The notes under the pieces are model-generated. The model saw only the letters and a program-made list of their open reading frames with translations, was not told the origin of the DNA and did no database searches. Positions 40,492-49,968 of a stretch of 64,000 bases of DNA are shown here, in pieces (positions within the stretch are counted from its first letter, which is position 1; every line of letters begins with the position of its first letter). Origin of the DNA: GCA-2746605 sp963710615 (GTDB lineage Bacteria > Bacteroidota > Ignavibacteria > Ignavibacteriales > Melioribacteraceae). The stretch is taken from positions 186,001 to 250,000 of the forward strand of contig CAVQBF010000031.1 in the NCBI GenBank assembly GCA_963710615.1, given 5' to 3'. The position numbers and the translations under genes were made by a program.

Positions 40492-41259
40492 ATGTTAGTT
40501 ATTGTAAAGAAGAATTATGAAGAACTTAGCATTGAGGCAGCAAAAGTTCTAGCTGATAGACTTAAGAAAAAACCTAATTTAGTCTTAGGTTTAGCAACGG
40601 GTAGTACACCATTAGGTTTGTACAAGGAACTAATTCGGATGCATAAATATGAAGGACTCGATTTTTCTAAAGTTACAACATTTAATTTAGATGAATATGT
40701 TGGACTTCCCCCTTCTCATGATCAGAGTTACCATTATTTTATGCAGAATAATTTCTTTGACAATGTTAATATTGATCCAAGATACATTCACGTACCTCAA
40801 GGCATGGCAAACGACGTTGCCCAATTTTGCGATTGGTATGAAGAAAGGATTAAATCATTTGGTGGAATTGATGTGCAAGTTTTGGGTATTGGCGCTAATG
40901 GTCATATTGCTTTTAATGAACCGGGTTCTTCACTTGGTTCAAGGACTAGAATAAAAACTTTAACTTCAACTACTAGAGAAGCAAATAAAAGATTCTTTAA
41001 AGATGATGAAACTGTGCCCAAATATGCAATTACCATGGGTGTTGGAACAATTATGGATGCTAAGGAATTATTGTTAGTTGCCTCGGGCAGTGATAAAGCC
41101 GCTGCAATAAAATCTGCAGTTGAAGGACCTTTAACAGCAATGTGCCCAGCATCAATAATCCAAATGCATAAAGAAGCATTCGTTATTGTTGATAAAGAAG
41201 CTGGTTCTAAATTAGAAGGGACATACGTTGATACTTGGGAAACTATTTTTTTTGACTAA
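40492..41259 (+). CDS. nagB: glucosamine-6-phosphate deaminase
   Basis: 255 residues. GLATGSTPLGLYKEL (phosphate loop), TFNLDEYVGL (catalytic Asp) and GIGANGHIAFNEPG (catalytic Asn/His region) are all present. It converts GlcN-6-P to fructose-6-P and ammonia, closing the pathway opened by the divergently encoded NagA. It is followed 16 bp later by the alternative GlmU-like gene. Confidence 0.95.
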   Translation: MLVIVKKNYEELSIEAAKVLADRLKKKPNLVLGLATGSTPLGLYKELIRMHKYEGLDFSKVTTFNLDEYVGLPPSHDQSYHYFMQNNFFDNVNIDPRYIHVPQGMANDVAQFCDWYEERIKSFGGIDVQVLGIGANGHIAFNEPGSSLGSRTRIKTLTSTTREANKRFFKDDETVPKYAITMGVGTIMDAKELLLVASGSDKAAAIKSAVEGPLTAMCPASIIQMHKEAFVIVDKEAGSKLEGTYVDTWETIFFD

Positions 41260-41274
41260 TTAAGGATATTTAAT

Positions 41275-42528
41275 TTGAAAAGTATTTGCATTTTTGAAGA
41301 TGAAGAATATAAACAGCTTCAACCACTTACATATTTTCGTCCTTCTTATCATTTGAAATGTGGGATTTTATCTCTTCATAGAAAAATTAGAAGAAACTAC
41401 CCCAACGTAAGGATGGAGCTTAATACAAGGGACTATCTAAGAAATATTATCCGTCAGAACAGGCCGGACGAAATTGTTAGCCACGTCAAATCAGAGATGA
41501 TGTTATTCCTTAATGGAAGAATTCTTGTAGATGATGATTTCCATAAACAAATTCCTCTTGATGGCAAAGATGAATTATTTATATCAAAAGGCAATTTTAT
41601 TGGTGCAAGAGTAAGCGGAAATAATCTTCAAAAAATCAATGACTCCCTTAAAGATGTACTGTCAAAAAGTGATTTTCCCGAATTGCCTATAAAAGAAGTT
41701 GACGTAACCATTATAAATTTCCCATGGGATCTAATTACTTATAACTCACAAGAGCTTGTTAAGGATTTTAAGAAATTGACAAGTGACGCTGAAAATCACA
41801 TGAAAGAATATCCTGGAGTTTATTTTTTAAATCCAGACAATATTTTCATCAGTAAGAATGTAAAATTAAAGCCTGGTGTAGTGCTTGATGCAGAAGAAGG
41901 CCCTATCTTTATTGGTGAAAACGTTCTAATTTATTCTAATTCTGAAGTTCAAGGTCCCGCTTTTATTGGTGAAAACTCTATAATTAAAATGGGATCAACT
42001 ATTTACCATAATACTAGTATTGGAAAAGTAAGTAAGGTTGGCGGTGAAATAGAAAATTCAATAATTCATAGTTATTCTAATAAACAGCATCATGGCTTTT
42101 TAGGAAATTCTTATCTTGGCTCCTGGGTTAATCTTGGTGCGGGAACTACAAATAGTGATTTGAAGAATAATTACAGTACAATTAAAGTTAGAATTAATGA
42201 TAAACTAGTTGATAGTGGTAAACAGTTTGTTGGATTAACTATGGGAGATCACTCAAAATCTGCAATAAATACATCATTCAATACGGGTGCGATTGTTGGT
42301 GTATCAAGCAATGTATTTGGTGGGACCTTTCCACCAAGATATCTTCCTTCTTTCAGTTGGGGAGGTTCAGAAGCACTAACAACCTATGATTTGGATAGAA
42401 GCATCGAAGCAGCTGAAAGAGTTATGCAGAGAAGGAATGTAATTCTAACGGACATTGACAAAGAACTATTTAAGACCGTTTTCAATCTTACGGTTCAAGA
42501 ACGTCGTTATTTCGGTTACCCAAAATAG
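41275..42528 (+). CDS. alternative GlmU-like sugar nucleotidyltransferase/acetyltransferase
   Basis: 417 residues, TTG start with an AAGGA ribosome site at 41262-41266. The N-terminal part (about 1-190) is a degenerate nucleotidyltransferase-like fold (MKSICIFEDEEYKQLQPL), and the C-terminal 220 residues are a left-handed beta-helix with hexapeptide repeats (FIGENVLIYSNSEVQGP, LGSWVNLGAGTTNSDLKNNY). This fits the 'alternative bacterial GlmU' family seen in Bacteroidota and spirochetes, thought to make UDP-GlcNAc. The nucleotide-binding GxGTxM loop of classical GlmU is not visible. Context with nagB supports an amino-sugar role. Confidence 0.8.
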   Translation: MKSICIFEDEEYKQLQPLTYFRPSYHLKCGILSLHRKIRRNYPNVRMELNTRDYLRNIIRQNRPDEIVSHVKSEMMLFLNGRILVDDDFHKQIPLDGKDELFISKGNFIGARVSGNNLQKINDSLKDVLSKSDFPELPIKEVDVTIINFPWDLITYNSQELVKDFKKLTSDAENHMKEYPGVYFLNPDNIFISKNVKLKPGVVLDAEEGPIFIGENVLIYSNSEVQGPAFIGENSIIKMGSTIYHNTSIGKVSKVGGEIENSIIHSYSNKQHHGFLGNSYLGSWVNLGAGTTNSDLKNNYSTIKVRINDKLVDSGKQFVGLTMGDHSKSAINTSFNTGAIVGVSSNVFGGTFPPRYLPSFSWGGSEALTTYDLDRSIEAAERVMQRRNVILTDIDKELFKTVFNLTVQERRYFGYPK

Positions 42529-42545
42529 TTTTAACTTATATTTTT

Positions 42546-44160
42546 ATGTTCAAAAATTATTTTTTTCTTCTCCGCTCAGTAAACTATTTAGATAAAATTC
42601 TGAGTGGAGCTAGAATAATTGATATTTATTCACAAGAAAAAAACAAATTGTTTCTTCATTTACCGTCCGATGAGAATCCATACAGACATTTAATAATTTC
42701 TACTAATCCTCATTCTCCCTATTTACTGATTAAAAATATTCACCATAAGGCAAAAAAAAATGTGGTCGATTTTTTTTCAGATTACTTGCCATCTAAATTA
42801 ATTGAGATAAAGATTGCAACAAATGATAGATTGATAAATTTCACTTTTGATTCATTTAACCTTTATTTTTCGATTTCTGGTAATAAAACAAATGTTTATT
42901 TGATTGTAAATTCAAAAATTGAAGGGTTTAAAAAAATTAAAGAACCCATTTTTGAAAAAATCAATAGTAAGATTTTTACAAATGATCTTAAGTTGACTTT
43001 TATTGAGAATGACAAAAATAATTACAATGAGATGAATGCCCTAAAGCGAGATTTTCCTATGATCTCTGGTGAGATTAAAAGGGAAATTATATTTAGGAGT
43101 TCATCCGATCCGAGTAAAAGTATCTTTGAAATATTTAAGGAAATATGCATAGAGATTTTACGGAACAAAATTAAAATCGGATTTAGCGACGAAGAACAAA
43201 AATTTGTTTTTATTCCGGAATCCTTTATAGTCTATTTCTCTTGATGAAAATTCTCAACTCTTTAGTAACTTTAATGATGCACTTCAATATTATTTAAGTT
43301 CATTTTACCGGCAAGAAAAAAACAGAGATATCAAAAAAGAACTTGAAAAATACTTTGACAAAGAATTAGCAACACTAGCGAACAAACTAAATAAATTGCA
43401 CTCAAGAGTTGAATCCGGTTCTAACGAACAAAAATATTACGATCAAGCTAATTTACTTTTAGCTAATATTTATGAACTGAAGAAAGGTATGAGTGAAATT
43501 AGAATTACTAATAATGATATACATACAATATTAAAATTAGATCCAAAACTATCACCAAACGATAATATTAAGAAATATTTTGAAAAAGCTAAAGGTGAAA
43601 AACTAAACTACAACAAGTCTGTTGAGTTGTTTAATTTTACTAAACAAAAATATGATTCATTGAATAATGATTATAAAATTTTTATAGATTCGAAAAATTT
43701 CGATGAATTAGAAACTCTTCATAAAAAACTATTAGTAAAAAAAGAGAAACCAATAAAAATGGATTCAGGATTAAAGTTTAAATATTGGCACTTTTTAATA
43801 GATGATAAGTATCATGTTTATATAGGAAGAGACAGTAAGAGCAATGATTATCTCTCACTAAAATTTGCGAAACAGAATGATTACTGGTTTCATGCGAGAG
43901 GATTACCAGGCTCACATGTTGTATTAAGAGTAGAAAATGTTAAAGAAGGCGTTCCAAAAGATATAATTAAAAAAGCGGCTTCATTAGCAGGTTACCATAG
44001 CAAAGCCAAAACTGCAGGATCTTCACCAATTTCTTATACATTTGCAAAATTTGTACATAAGAAAAAAGGGATGGAACCTGGTAAAGTGTTACTTCAAAAA
44101 GAACAAACAATTTTGGTAAAACCGGAAATCCCAAAAAATTGTGTGCTTGTCGATGAATAA
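42546..44160 (+). CDS. rqcH: RqcH/Rqc2-family NFACT protein (one frameshift)
   Basis: About 538 residues when joined. The 5' piece (42546-43244) is the NFACT-N domain; the 3' part continues ISLDENSQLFSNFNDALQYY, a coiled-coil (FDKELATLANKLNKLHSRVE) and the NFACT-R domain with DYWFHARGLPGSHVVLR. RqcH binds stalled 50S subunits and directs alanine tailing of blocked peptides. The frame changes at about 43225-43235, where one extra base turns the frame into a stop at 43242. As both halves are conserved I treat it as a sequence error. Confidence 0.85.
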
Positions 44161-44530
44161 GGAATTATATAATATTATTAAAATTAGTTTTGCTAACGGT
44201 GATAAAGAATTACAAAATGCCAAAGAGAACATAAACAAATATTACGATGGTAAGATTAGAGCAATTGCTAGAAGAGCAGCTGGCTTTTATATCGATGGTT
44301 TTGTAAAGTTAACCAATAAAGATCATTATGGTTCAAGTTTTATGAATCATTTACGTGGAATGAACAATGACCATGAAGTTCCAAAAGAAATTAGAAAATC
44401 AGCAAATTTGCTGATCATGAAAATGACGAATGATGAATTGACTGGTCAGCAAGCAATTAACCAAGCTGAAATTATTAAAAAATATTGTGTAGATGAATTA
44501 AACAAAGTAAATGAGGACAATGAAAAATAA
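44153..44530 (+). CDS. conserved hypothetical small protein
   Basis: About 125 residues, not recognised. Start set at ATG 44153 (MNKELYNIIKIS), overlapping the RqcH stop by 8 bp; an upstream GTG adds four residues. It is soluble, mostly helical and basic (KIRAIARRAAGFYIDGF), with a conserved-looking centre HYGSSFMNHLRGM. Coupling with rqcH and the rhodanese gene (11-bp overlap) suggests one transcript. No function is proposed. Confidence 0.65.
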   Translation: MNKELYNIIKISFANGDKELQNAKENINKYYDGKIRAIARRAAGFYIDGFVKLTNKDHYGSSFMNHLRGMNNDHEVPKEIRKSANLLIMKMTNDELTGQQAINQAEIIKKYCVDELNKVNEDNEK

Positions 44531-45023
44531 AATAAATTATAAAACTATTTTTTTAATTCTTTTAATATCTATTGTTTTAGCATTTATATATAATACTTTT
44601 TCCGTTGATGGGATTGACCTGATACGAAAACCAATTATTGTTAAAACAGTTGCTTTTGGAGAAGGAGAAAGTGAGTCAAATAGTATTCTTGGACTGGATT
44701 TAGCTCAAACAATAAATCTATATAATCAGAATGTTGCAATTTTTATTGATGCCAGAGATCAATGGGATTTTTCTGATTCTCATATTCAAGGAGCAATTAA
44801 TATTCCCGAATTTAGTTTTACAAAAGATGATTCAGTACTTGGGACAATCTCACTTGATAAACTCCTTGTTATTTACTGTGATGGCGATGATTGTGATACA
44901 AGCAAGAGGCTTGCAAATGAAATTGTAAATCTTGGATATAAAAATGTATATGTTTTTCTAGGTGGTTTTAAAGTTTGGAGAGAAGCTCAACTTCCTATTA
45001 GTAAAGGAAATGCAGATGAATAA
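44520..45023 (+). CDS. membrane-anchored rhodanese-like domain protein
   Basis: About 167 residues. Start at MKNKINYKTIF. One transmembrane helix (about 10-27) then a rhodanese domain with the active-site cysteine in IYCDGDDCDTSKRLA and the end VYVFLGGFKVWREAQLP. The anchor suggests the domain faces the periplasm. Rhodaneses carry persulfide sulfur. It overlaps the DoxX/MauE-like gene by 8 bp, a strong hint of a joint redox function. Confidence 0.85.
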   Translation: MKNKINYKTIFLILLISIVLAFIYNTFSVDGIDLIRKPIIVKTVAFGEGESESNSILGLDLAQTINLYNQNVAIFIDARDQWDFSDSHIQGAINIPEFSFTKDDSVLGTISLDKLLVIYCDGDDCDTSKRLANEIVNLGYKNVYVFLGGFKVWREAQLPISKGNADE

Positions 45024-45462
45024 AAAAATTATTTTAGATTACTTGATTGCAATAACTAGAATTTATTTAGCTCTAGTTTTTATTTTAAGTGGATTAGATA
45101 AAATAGGTAATCTTTCTGCCTTTGCAACTTCAATTGAAAATTATGATTTGTTTCCCATTCAAATAATAAATCTAATTGCGATAGTAATTCCATGGATTGA
45201 AGTAATAACCGGCGGTTTACTTTTACTTGGTTTTTATATTAAAGAGAATTCCATTATTATTGGGACTTTGTTGACAGTATTTACCTTGGCAGTATTATCT
45301 GCGGTTATGAGAAATTTAGATATTGACTGCGGTTGTCAAGGAACATTTGACGGACAGAAGGTTGGTTTGCTGAAAATAATTGAAAATGTTTCTTTAATAA
45401 TTGTCTCAATACTAAGTATAAAATTTCCGAGGCAAGTTCTAACTTTTGTTCGGCAGCAATAA
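45016..45462 (+). CDS. MauE/DoxX-like membrane redox protein
   Basis: About 148 residues, start set at ATG 45016 (MNKKIILDYLIAITRI) with AAAGGA upstream. Four transmembrane helices and a cysteine pair (DIDCGCQGTFDG) between the third and fourth are seen. MauE-type proteins maintain disulfide chemistry in maturation pathways, and DoxX types act in sulfur or quinone electron flow. The pairing with a rhodanese is the main functional clue. The longer reading at 44962 lies inside the rhodanese gene and is not used. Confidence 0.75.
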   Translation: MNKKIILDYLIAITRIYLALVFILSGLDKIGNLSAFATSIENYDLFPIQIINLIAIVIPWIEVITGGLLLLGFYIKENSIIIGTLLTVFTLAVLSAVMRNLDIDCGCQGTFDGQKVGLLKIIENVSLIIVSILSIKFPRQVLTFVRQQ

Positions 45463-45486
45463 TAAAACAATTTAATTGAAAAATAT

Positions 45487-46569
45487 TTGAATAGATTCAA
45501 AAGATATATTGGAGATTTATTTTTTAATCTTTTTTTAAAGATATTCTCAAAAAAAGATATCCAGAGAAAGATTTATTTCCCCAGCAATGCTAAAATATTA
45601 ATTGTCAATTTCAGTGATATTCAACACTCCTTAAATATTACTCCGTTTATTAAAATATTAAGTCAAAATTTCAATTCAACTATCACGCTTTTTACTCTAA
45701 AAGAAACCGCGGATGTTTTTACGACAAATAAATATGTTGCATCAACCATAATTTATAATAAAGCTGAAAAAAAATTTATTAAGATATTATCAAATTTATT
45801 AAGCAGAAAGTATGACGTTATAATCGACCCTGATGAAGACCTAAATATATTAAACTCATATGCTGTTGGATTATTAAGGTCGAAATTCAAAGTAGGATTT
45901 GCAAAAAAAAGTGATAGTTTATTTTCTCATAGAATTCCCTTACTTGAGAAGAATAAAATTCATGTTGTTGATAGGATATTACATTTGGCTGATTCTTTTG
46001 AAATGGAGATTAACAAATCTGATTTAAATATATATTATTCTTCATCTGAAAAATCAAGATCAGTGATTGAAAAATATTTTATCCAGCATGATTTGTTGCA
46101 TAAATTTACCGCTGTTGTCAATATTTCCAACAAAATGGAATTAGGATTTTGGGGATTCGATAACTATAAAAATCTGTTAAAATATCTTCGTAATTATGAT
46201 ATAAATATAATAATAGTATCATCAATTGAGGACATTGAAGTTGCCGAAAAAATTGCAGAAAAATCTAATTTAATATTTTATAATACAGATTTAGATATCT
46301 ATGCCGAATTATTAAAAAATAGTAATTTCATTTTTTCTCCGGATTCATATACAATTCAATTAGCTGCGGCTTTCAAAGTTCCTACCTTCTGCTTGTTTGT
46401 TCAGCATAAAGTTGCTGAAATGATCAATGTTCCTTACAATTCAGATTTTGATTTTGCGTTAACTGAGAAAGATAACTTAAAAAGTATATCTTATGGAAAA
46501 GTACTTAATAGCTTTGTTCCCTATTTTGAATATGTCTTCGAAAGGTATAGTAAGAATTCAACAAATTAA
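45487..46569 (+). CDS. family 9 glycosyltransferase (heptosyltransferase-like)
   Basis: 360 residues, TTG start. Two Rossmann-like halves; the GT9 signature appears as FIFSPDSYTIQLAAAFKVPT (about 280-300). GT9 enzymes add heptose or related sugars to lipopolysaccharide cores. Here the N-terminal GDAVL-type loop is weak (ILIVNFSDIQHSLNITPF), so activity is uncertain. Followed by 110 bp without genes and then the small Cys protein. Confidence 0.75.
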   Translation: MNRFKRYIGDLFFNLFLKIFSKKDIQRKIYFPSNAKILIVNFSDIQHSLNITPFIKILSQNFNSTITLFTLKETADVFTTNKYVASTIIYNKAEKKFIKILSNLLSRKYDVIIDPDEDLNILNSYAVGLLRSKFKVGFAKKSDSLFSHRIPLLEKNKIHVVDRILHLADSFEMEINKSDLNIYYSSSEKSRSVIEKYFIQHDLLHKFTAVVNISNKMELGFWGFDNYKNLLKYLRNYDINIIIVSSIEDIEVAEKIAEKSNLIFYNTDLDIYAELLKNSNFIFSPDSYTIQLAAAFKVPTFCLFVQHKVAEMINVPYNSDFDFALTEKDNLKSISYGKVLNSFVPYFEYVFERYSKNSTN

Positions 46570-46678
46570 TTATATTACGCAATAGCTGATTATTAAAATA
46601 GGATATTAGAACAGAAGACTTTATTCTATTATATTCAATAATTAATAGCAGGAATTTATCTTTAATTTTAGTAGAAAA

Positions 46679-46840
46679 ATGACTCTCCCAAATAAAACAT
46701 TATGTGATTTCAGTAAGAATGATTTAGATAAGTATCAAAAAGAAATCAAAAAAATGATTAAAAAACCAAAACATTTATGCAAAAAGTGTTTACGCGTAAG
46801 TTTTGATAAAAATTATTTATGTAAACCATCGAAGATTTAA
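46679..46840 (+). CDS. 53-residue cysteine-rich protein (zinc-ribbon-like)
   Basis: 53 residues, MTLPNKTLCDFSKNDLDK... ending KKCLRVSFDKNYLCKPSKI. It is strongly basic with C9, then CKKC and a further C near the end (spacing CxxC-x10-C), typical of a small zinc-binding fold. It has a proper stop, no overlap, and lies between GT9 and the lipoprotein gene. I recall similar small proteins in related genomes, but no function can be given. Conserved cysteine spacing supports it being real. Confidence 0.6.
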   Translation: MTLPNKTLCDFSKNDLDKYQKEIKKMIKKPKHLCKKCLRVSFDKNYLCKPSKI

Positions 46841-46854
46841 TTTTGGAGTTTTAG

Positions 46855-47289
46855 TTGAAAATACTTTTTCCAAATATTATTCTTATTTTATTGATCATAT
46901 CTTGTTCTGATAATGGCACGAATCCCGAAATTAATAATCCATTGGAAGTTAATATAAGAATGGAAGTGCAAATTCTTGATTCTACATATCAATTATATTC
47001 CAGACCTTTCACCAAAATATACTTTACATCTTATAAACTTACTAAAGACAATAATAGAGAAAATTTTGAACAATCAGACACAACTTCTTGTCCGAATGGC
47101 TGGGGAGTTAAACCTCTCAGTTTTATTTTAAATAATGAACAAGAAATAATTGTTATAGGTGCAGCTTGCGATAGTTATGATGGCAAAAACTATAGAGAAT
47201 TCATGATTAAGTATGATGAAGCTGAAAGAAGAATTGATTCTACAGGAATTTCAAATATGATAAAAACCTTTGCGATTTATTATAAATAG
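46855..47289 (+). CDS. hypothetical lipoprotein
   Basis: 144 residues, TTG start with GGAG just upstream. Lipobox LIISC at C17 after a hydrophobic helix; the mature part begins SDNGTNPE, typical of outer-membrane lipoproteins. No recognised domain; the rest looks beta-rich (VNIRMEVQILDSTYQLYSRP) with two cysteines (SCPNG, AACDSY) that may form a disulfide. Confidence 0.7.
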   Translation: MKILFPNIILILLIISCSDNGTNPEINNPLEVNIRMEVQILDSTYQLYSRPFTKIYFTSYKLTKDNNRENFEQSDTTSCPNGWGVKPLSFILNNEQEIIVIGAACDSYDGKNYREFMIKYDEAERRIDSTGISNMIKTFAIYYK

Positions 47290-47296
47290 TACTCTA

Positions 47297-47667
47297 ATGA
47301 GTGTGAATCAAATACTAAGTCAAAAATAATATTATTCGATGGCGATTGTGTGTTATGTAATTCCGCTGTTAATTTTTTGTATGCGAGATTAGACGATACT
47401 GATTATGATTTTATAGCTTCCCAATCAGATGAAGGGAATAGATTATCAACCGAGTATTATTTGGGAACAATACCTTCTCATTCAATTGTTCTAATTAAAG
47501 GAAATAAAATTTTTACTAAAAGTGATGCGGTTTTAGAAATAACAAATGACCTTTCTTTTGGTTGGCGTTTATTAAAATTCTTTAAATTTATTCCTAAAAA
47601 TATTAGAGATTGGGTTTATAACTTTATTTCTAGACATAGATATAAACTATTTGGCAAATTAAAGTGA
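47297..47667 (+). CDS. DCC/DUF393-family thiol-disulfide oxidoreductase (start corrected)
   Basis: About 124 residues with the DCC motif DGDCVLCNSAV near the N-terminus and a SFGWRLLKFFKFIPKNIRDW tail. The conserved frame has no start codon; the ATG at 47297 gives MSVNQILSQK in another frame. Adding one A to the A5 run at 47322-47326 joins them as MSVNQILSQKIILFDGDC, exactly the family N-terminus. So the gene probably starts at 47297 with a homopolymer deletion. DCC proteins are thioredoxin-like. The stop overlaps the next gene by 4 bp. Confidence 0.8.
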
Positions 47668-48074
47668 ATAATAAAAATACAAACAGAATAAATATTTCCT
47701 CCAATTCACCATGGGAAGATATTGTTGGCTATTCCCGAGCAGTAAAAATAGATAACCATATTTATGTTTCCGGTACTACTGCTACAGATGAAGATGGAAC
47801 CATTGTAGGTATTGGTGACCCTTACAAGCAGACAATTCAAATTATTAAAAACATTCAGTCTGCCCTAAACAAAGCAGATGCAGAATTGACCGACATAGTT
47901 CGCATCACAATTTACGTAACTAATATAGAACATTGGGAAATAATTGGGAAAGCTCTATCAGAATATTTCATTGATATTAAACCAGCTGCAACTATGGTGG
48001 AAGTTAGTAAACTGATTTCACCAGAAATTATTGTAGAAATTGAAACTGATGCATATATATCTAAATCTGAATAA
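47664..48074 (+). CDS. RidA/YjgF-family protein
   Basis: 136 residues, GTG start overlapping the DCC stop. The family core VGYSRAVKIDNHIYVSGTTA and VRITIYVTNIEHWEIIGKA are visible. RidA enzymes hydrolyse reactive enamines or imines from amino acid metabolism, but this looks like one of the many diverged members and its substrate is open. It starts the run to PAP2 with 5 bp between. Confidence 0.88.
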   Translation: MNNKNTNRINISSNSPWEDIVGYSRAVKIDNHIYVSGTTATDEDGTIVGIGDPYKQTIQIIKNIQSALNKADAELTDIVRITIYVTNIEHWEIIGKALSEYFIDIKPAATMVEVSKLISPEIIVEIETDAYISKSE

Positions 48075-48079
48075 TACTT

Positions 48080-48892
48080 ATGAAATTTATTTTTCCATTT
48101 CTACTTTTTATTTTCTTAATTAATCATTCAAATGCCCAGCAAAAAGAAAAACTAAATTATTTTGAAACCATAATTTCTGATGTAGAAATTTCACTGATTG
48201 ATGCGGGCACTTTTATCACTTATCCACTACGGATGAGTGGAACTGAGTGGATTGCGACTGCAGGAATTGGTGCTGGCAGTTATTATTTAGTCAAAAACGA
48301 TGATAAAATAAGGAATAAAATAAATACCAATGTTGATCAATTTGAGAGCAACTTTTGGGGAATCTTTGAAGCATATGGCGTAGTTCAATATGCGGAGCTG
48401 GCCGGAGCAGCTGTTTACGGAGTTGGATTGTTTGCTGAAAATGATGAAGTCAGGACTTTAGGCAGGATGATAATCCAATCGTTAACTTATTCCGGAGGAT
48501 CAGCAATGCTTATCAGAATGATTGCCGGAAGAAAAAGACCTCCATATACAGATGATCCACTTAACTTTATTGGTTTTACGACAAATAATTCCTACCAGTC
48601 CTTCCCTTCTGGGCATACAACCGTTGCGTTTGCACTTTCAACTGTTTTAGCAGAGTATTTTGATTCTCCTTGGTCGCGAATAGGATTTTATAGTATTGCC
48701 GGATTATCAGCTACTGAAAGGTTAATTAATAACGAACATTGGTTTAGCGATATTCTACTTGGTGCAGCTTTGGGAGTTGTAAGTGGAATTCATGTAATAA
48801 ATGAAGAAGCAAAACGAAAGAATGAAACATTAAGTAAGCTCTCAATTCAGCCTACTTTTAATGGAATAAATTTTAGATATAGTTTAAATTAA
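48080..48892 (+). CDS. PAP2-family phosphatase
   Basis: 270 residues with a signal peptide (MKFIFPFLLFIFLINHSNAQ) and later hydrophobic segments. The three catalytic motifs are present: AGRKRPPY, SFPSGHTTVAF and NNEHWFSDILLG. Members remove phosphate from lipid phosphates such as phosphatidate or undecaprenyl pyrophosphate. The N-terminal signal suggests periplasmic or outer-membrane location, so lipid recycling in the envelope is a reasonable guess. Confidence 0.88.
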   Translation: MKFIFPFLLFIFLINHSNAQQKEKLNYFETIISDVEISLIDAGTFITYPLRMSGTEWIATAGIGAGSYYLVKNDDKIRNKINTNVDQFESNFWGIFEAYGVVQYAELAGAAVYGVGLFAENDEVRTLGRMIIQSLTYSGGSAMLIRMIAGRKRPPYTDDPLNFIGFTTNNSYQSFPSGHTTVAFALSTVLAEYFDSPWSRIGFYSIAGLSATERLINNEHWFSDILLGAALGVVSGIHVINEEAKRKNETLSKLSIQPTFNGINFRYSLN

Positions 48893-48935
48893 ATTTTACA
48901 TATATTCATACTATAATAAAAGAGGAAGTTATATA

Positions 48936-49361
48936 ATGAAATATTTCAAACTCTTTATTCCTGCCTTAGTTTTAAGTTTTTTGGTTTTCTCATGCCGTGA
49001 TGAGGATAATATTAATAATCCGATAATTGGTGAATTTGATGATCTACCTGTAATTGTTAATACTGAAAACAGTTTTACCTTCACAGTAAATGCAAGTAAA
49101 CTTGATTATTACATTGAGGACAATTTAACATTCACAAAAGATTCTCTTGTATGTGCAGTAACACTAACAAATGCCTCATCCGATGGAAGTATTGTTCGAT
49201 TATTTGATGAGTCAAATAGCATAATCTTTGCAGAAAGCCTCAACCAAAGCAAAGTTGTAGTCAATACTGAGCTAAATGGTAAATTACCAAAAAAAATTAT
49301 TGTTGATTTGTTTAACTTTACTGGTCAATTAACAATTGTTGTTGCACCGGAAAATCCATAA
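48936..49361 (+). CDS. hypothetical lipoprotein
   Basis: 141 residues. Signal with lipobox VFSC ending at C20 (SFLVFSCRDEDN). The mature domain has repeated short beta-strands (TFTVNASKLDYYIEDNLTF), like an immunoglobulin-type fold, but no family is recognised. It has a clear GAGGAAG ribosome site. Confidence 0.7.
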   Translation: MKYFKLFIPALVLSFLVFSCRDEDNINNPIIGEFDDLPVIVNTENSFTFTVNASKLDYYIEDNLTFTKDSLVCAVTLTNASSDGSIVRLFDESNSIIFAESLNQSKVVVNTELNGKLPKKIIVDLFNFTGQLTIVVAPENP

Positions 49362-49378
49362 ATAAATTATCTTGATAG

Positions 49379-49963
49379 ATGCAGCTTTCCGAAAAAGAAA
49401 ATCAAATAATATTTGATACCGAATTTTTAATCAATAAAATTAGTGTCATCGCAAAAATTCAAACACTTTTTGAAGAAGTAAGAAAAAGTTTAGTCGCTGC
49501 TATTATTTCCTCCGATTTTGTTTTTCCAGAAAGTGTGGATATTGAGTTAGGCAAAATATTTAAGGGTGAAAATTATCAATCACTCCCCTACATCAATTTA
49601 GATTTCCCAAAATATTTTTCAAATGAAGATATTTTCACATTCAGAACAATGTTTTGGTGGGGAAATTATTTTAGCTCAACACTCCATCTTCAAGGTAAAA
49701 GTTTGGAACACTACCGGCACAATATCATCAATAATTTGGATAAACTAATCAATGAAGAGATTTATATTTGCATAAATAGATCTCCTTGGGAATATCATTA
49801 TAATTCTGACAATTACATTTTACTCTCCGAATTTAATCTTAAAAAATTATATGATTTAGACTTTCTAAAACTTAGTGAAAAGTTCAACTTAGCTGATTAT
49901 AATAATTTACCAAAGCTTTCTTCTGACTTTCTGCAGAGAGTTTTGTCAATACTAAAAATCTAA
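49379..49963 (+). CDS. hypothetical protein
   Basis: 194 residues, not recognised. It is soluble, lacks cysteine-pair motifs and signal sequence, and contains aromatic-rich stretches (FTFRTMFWWGNYFSSTLHLQ, INRSPWEYHYNSDNY). It begins 18 bp after the lipoprotein gene and is followed 6 bp later by the homocysteine methyltransferase-type gene, so it may be coupled with that gene. Confidence 0.6.
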   Translation: MQLSEKENQIIFDTEFLINKISVIAKIQTLFEEVRKSLVAAIISSDFVFPESVDIELGKIFKGENYQSLPYINLDFPKYFSNEDIFTFRTMFWWGNYFSSTLHLQGKSLEHYRHNIINNLDKLINEEIYICINRSPWEYHYNSDNYILLSEFNLKKLYDLDFLKLSEKFNLADYNNLPKLSSDFLQRVLSILKI

Positions 49964-49968
49964 AATAA

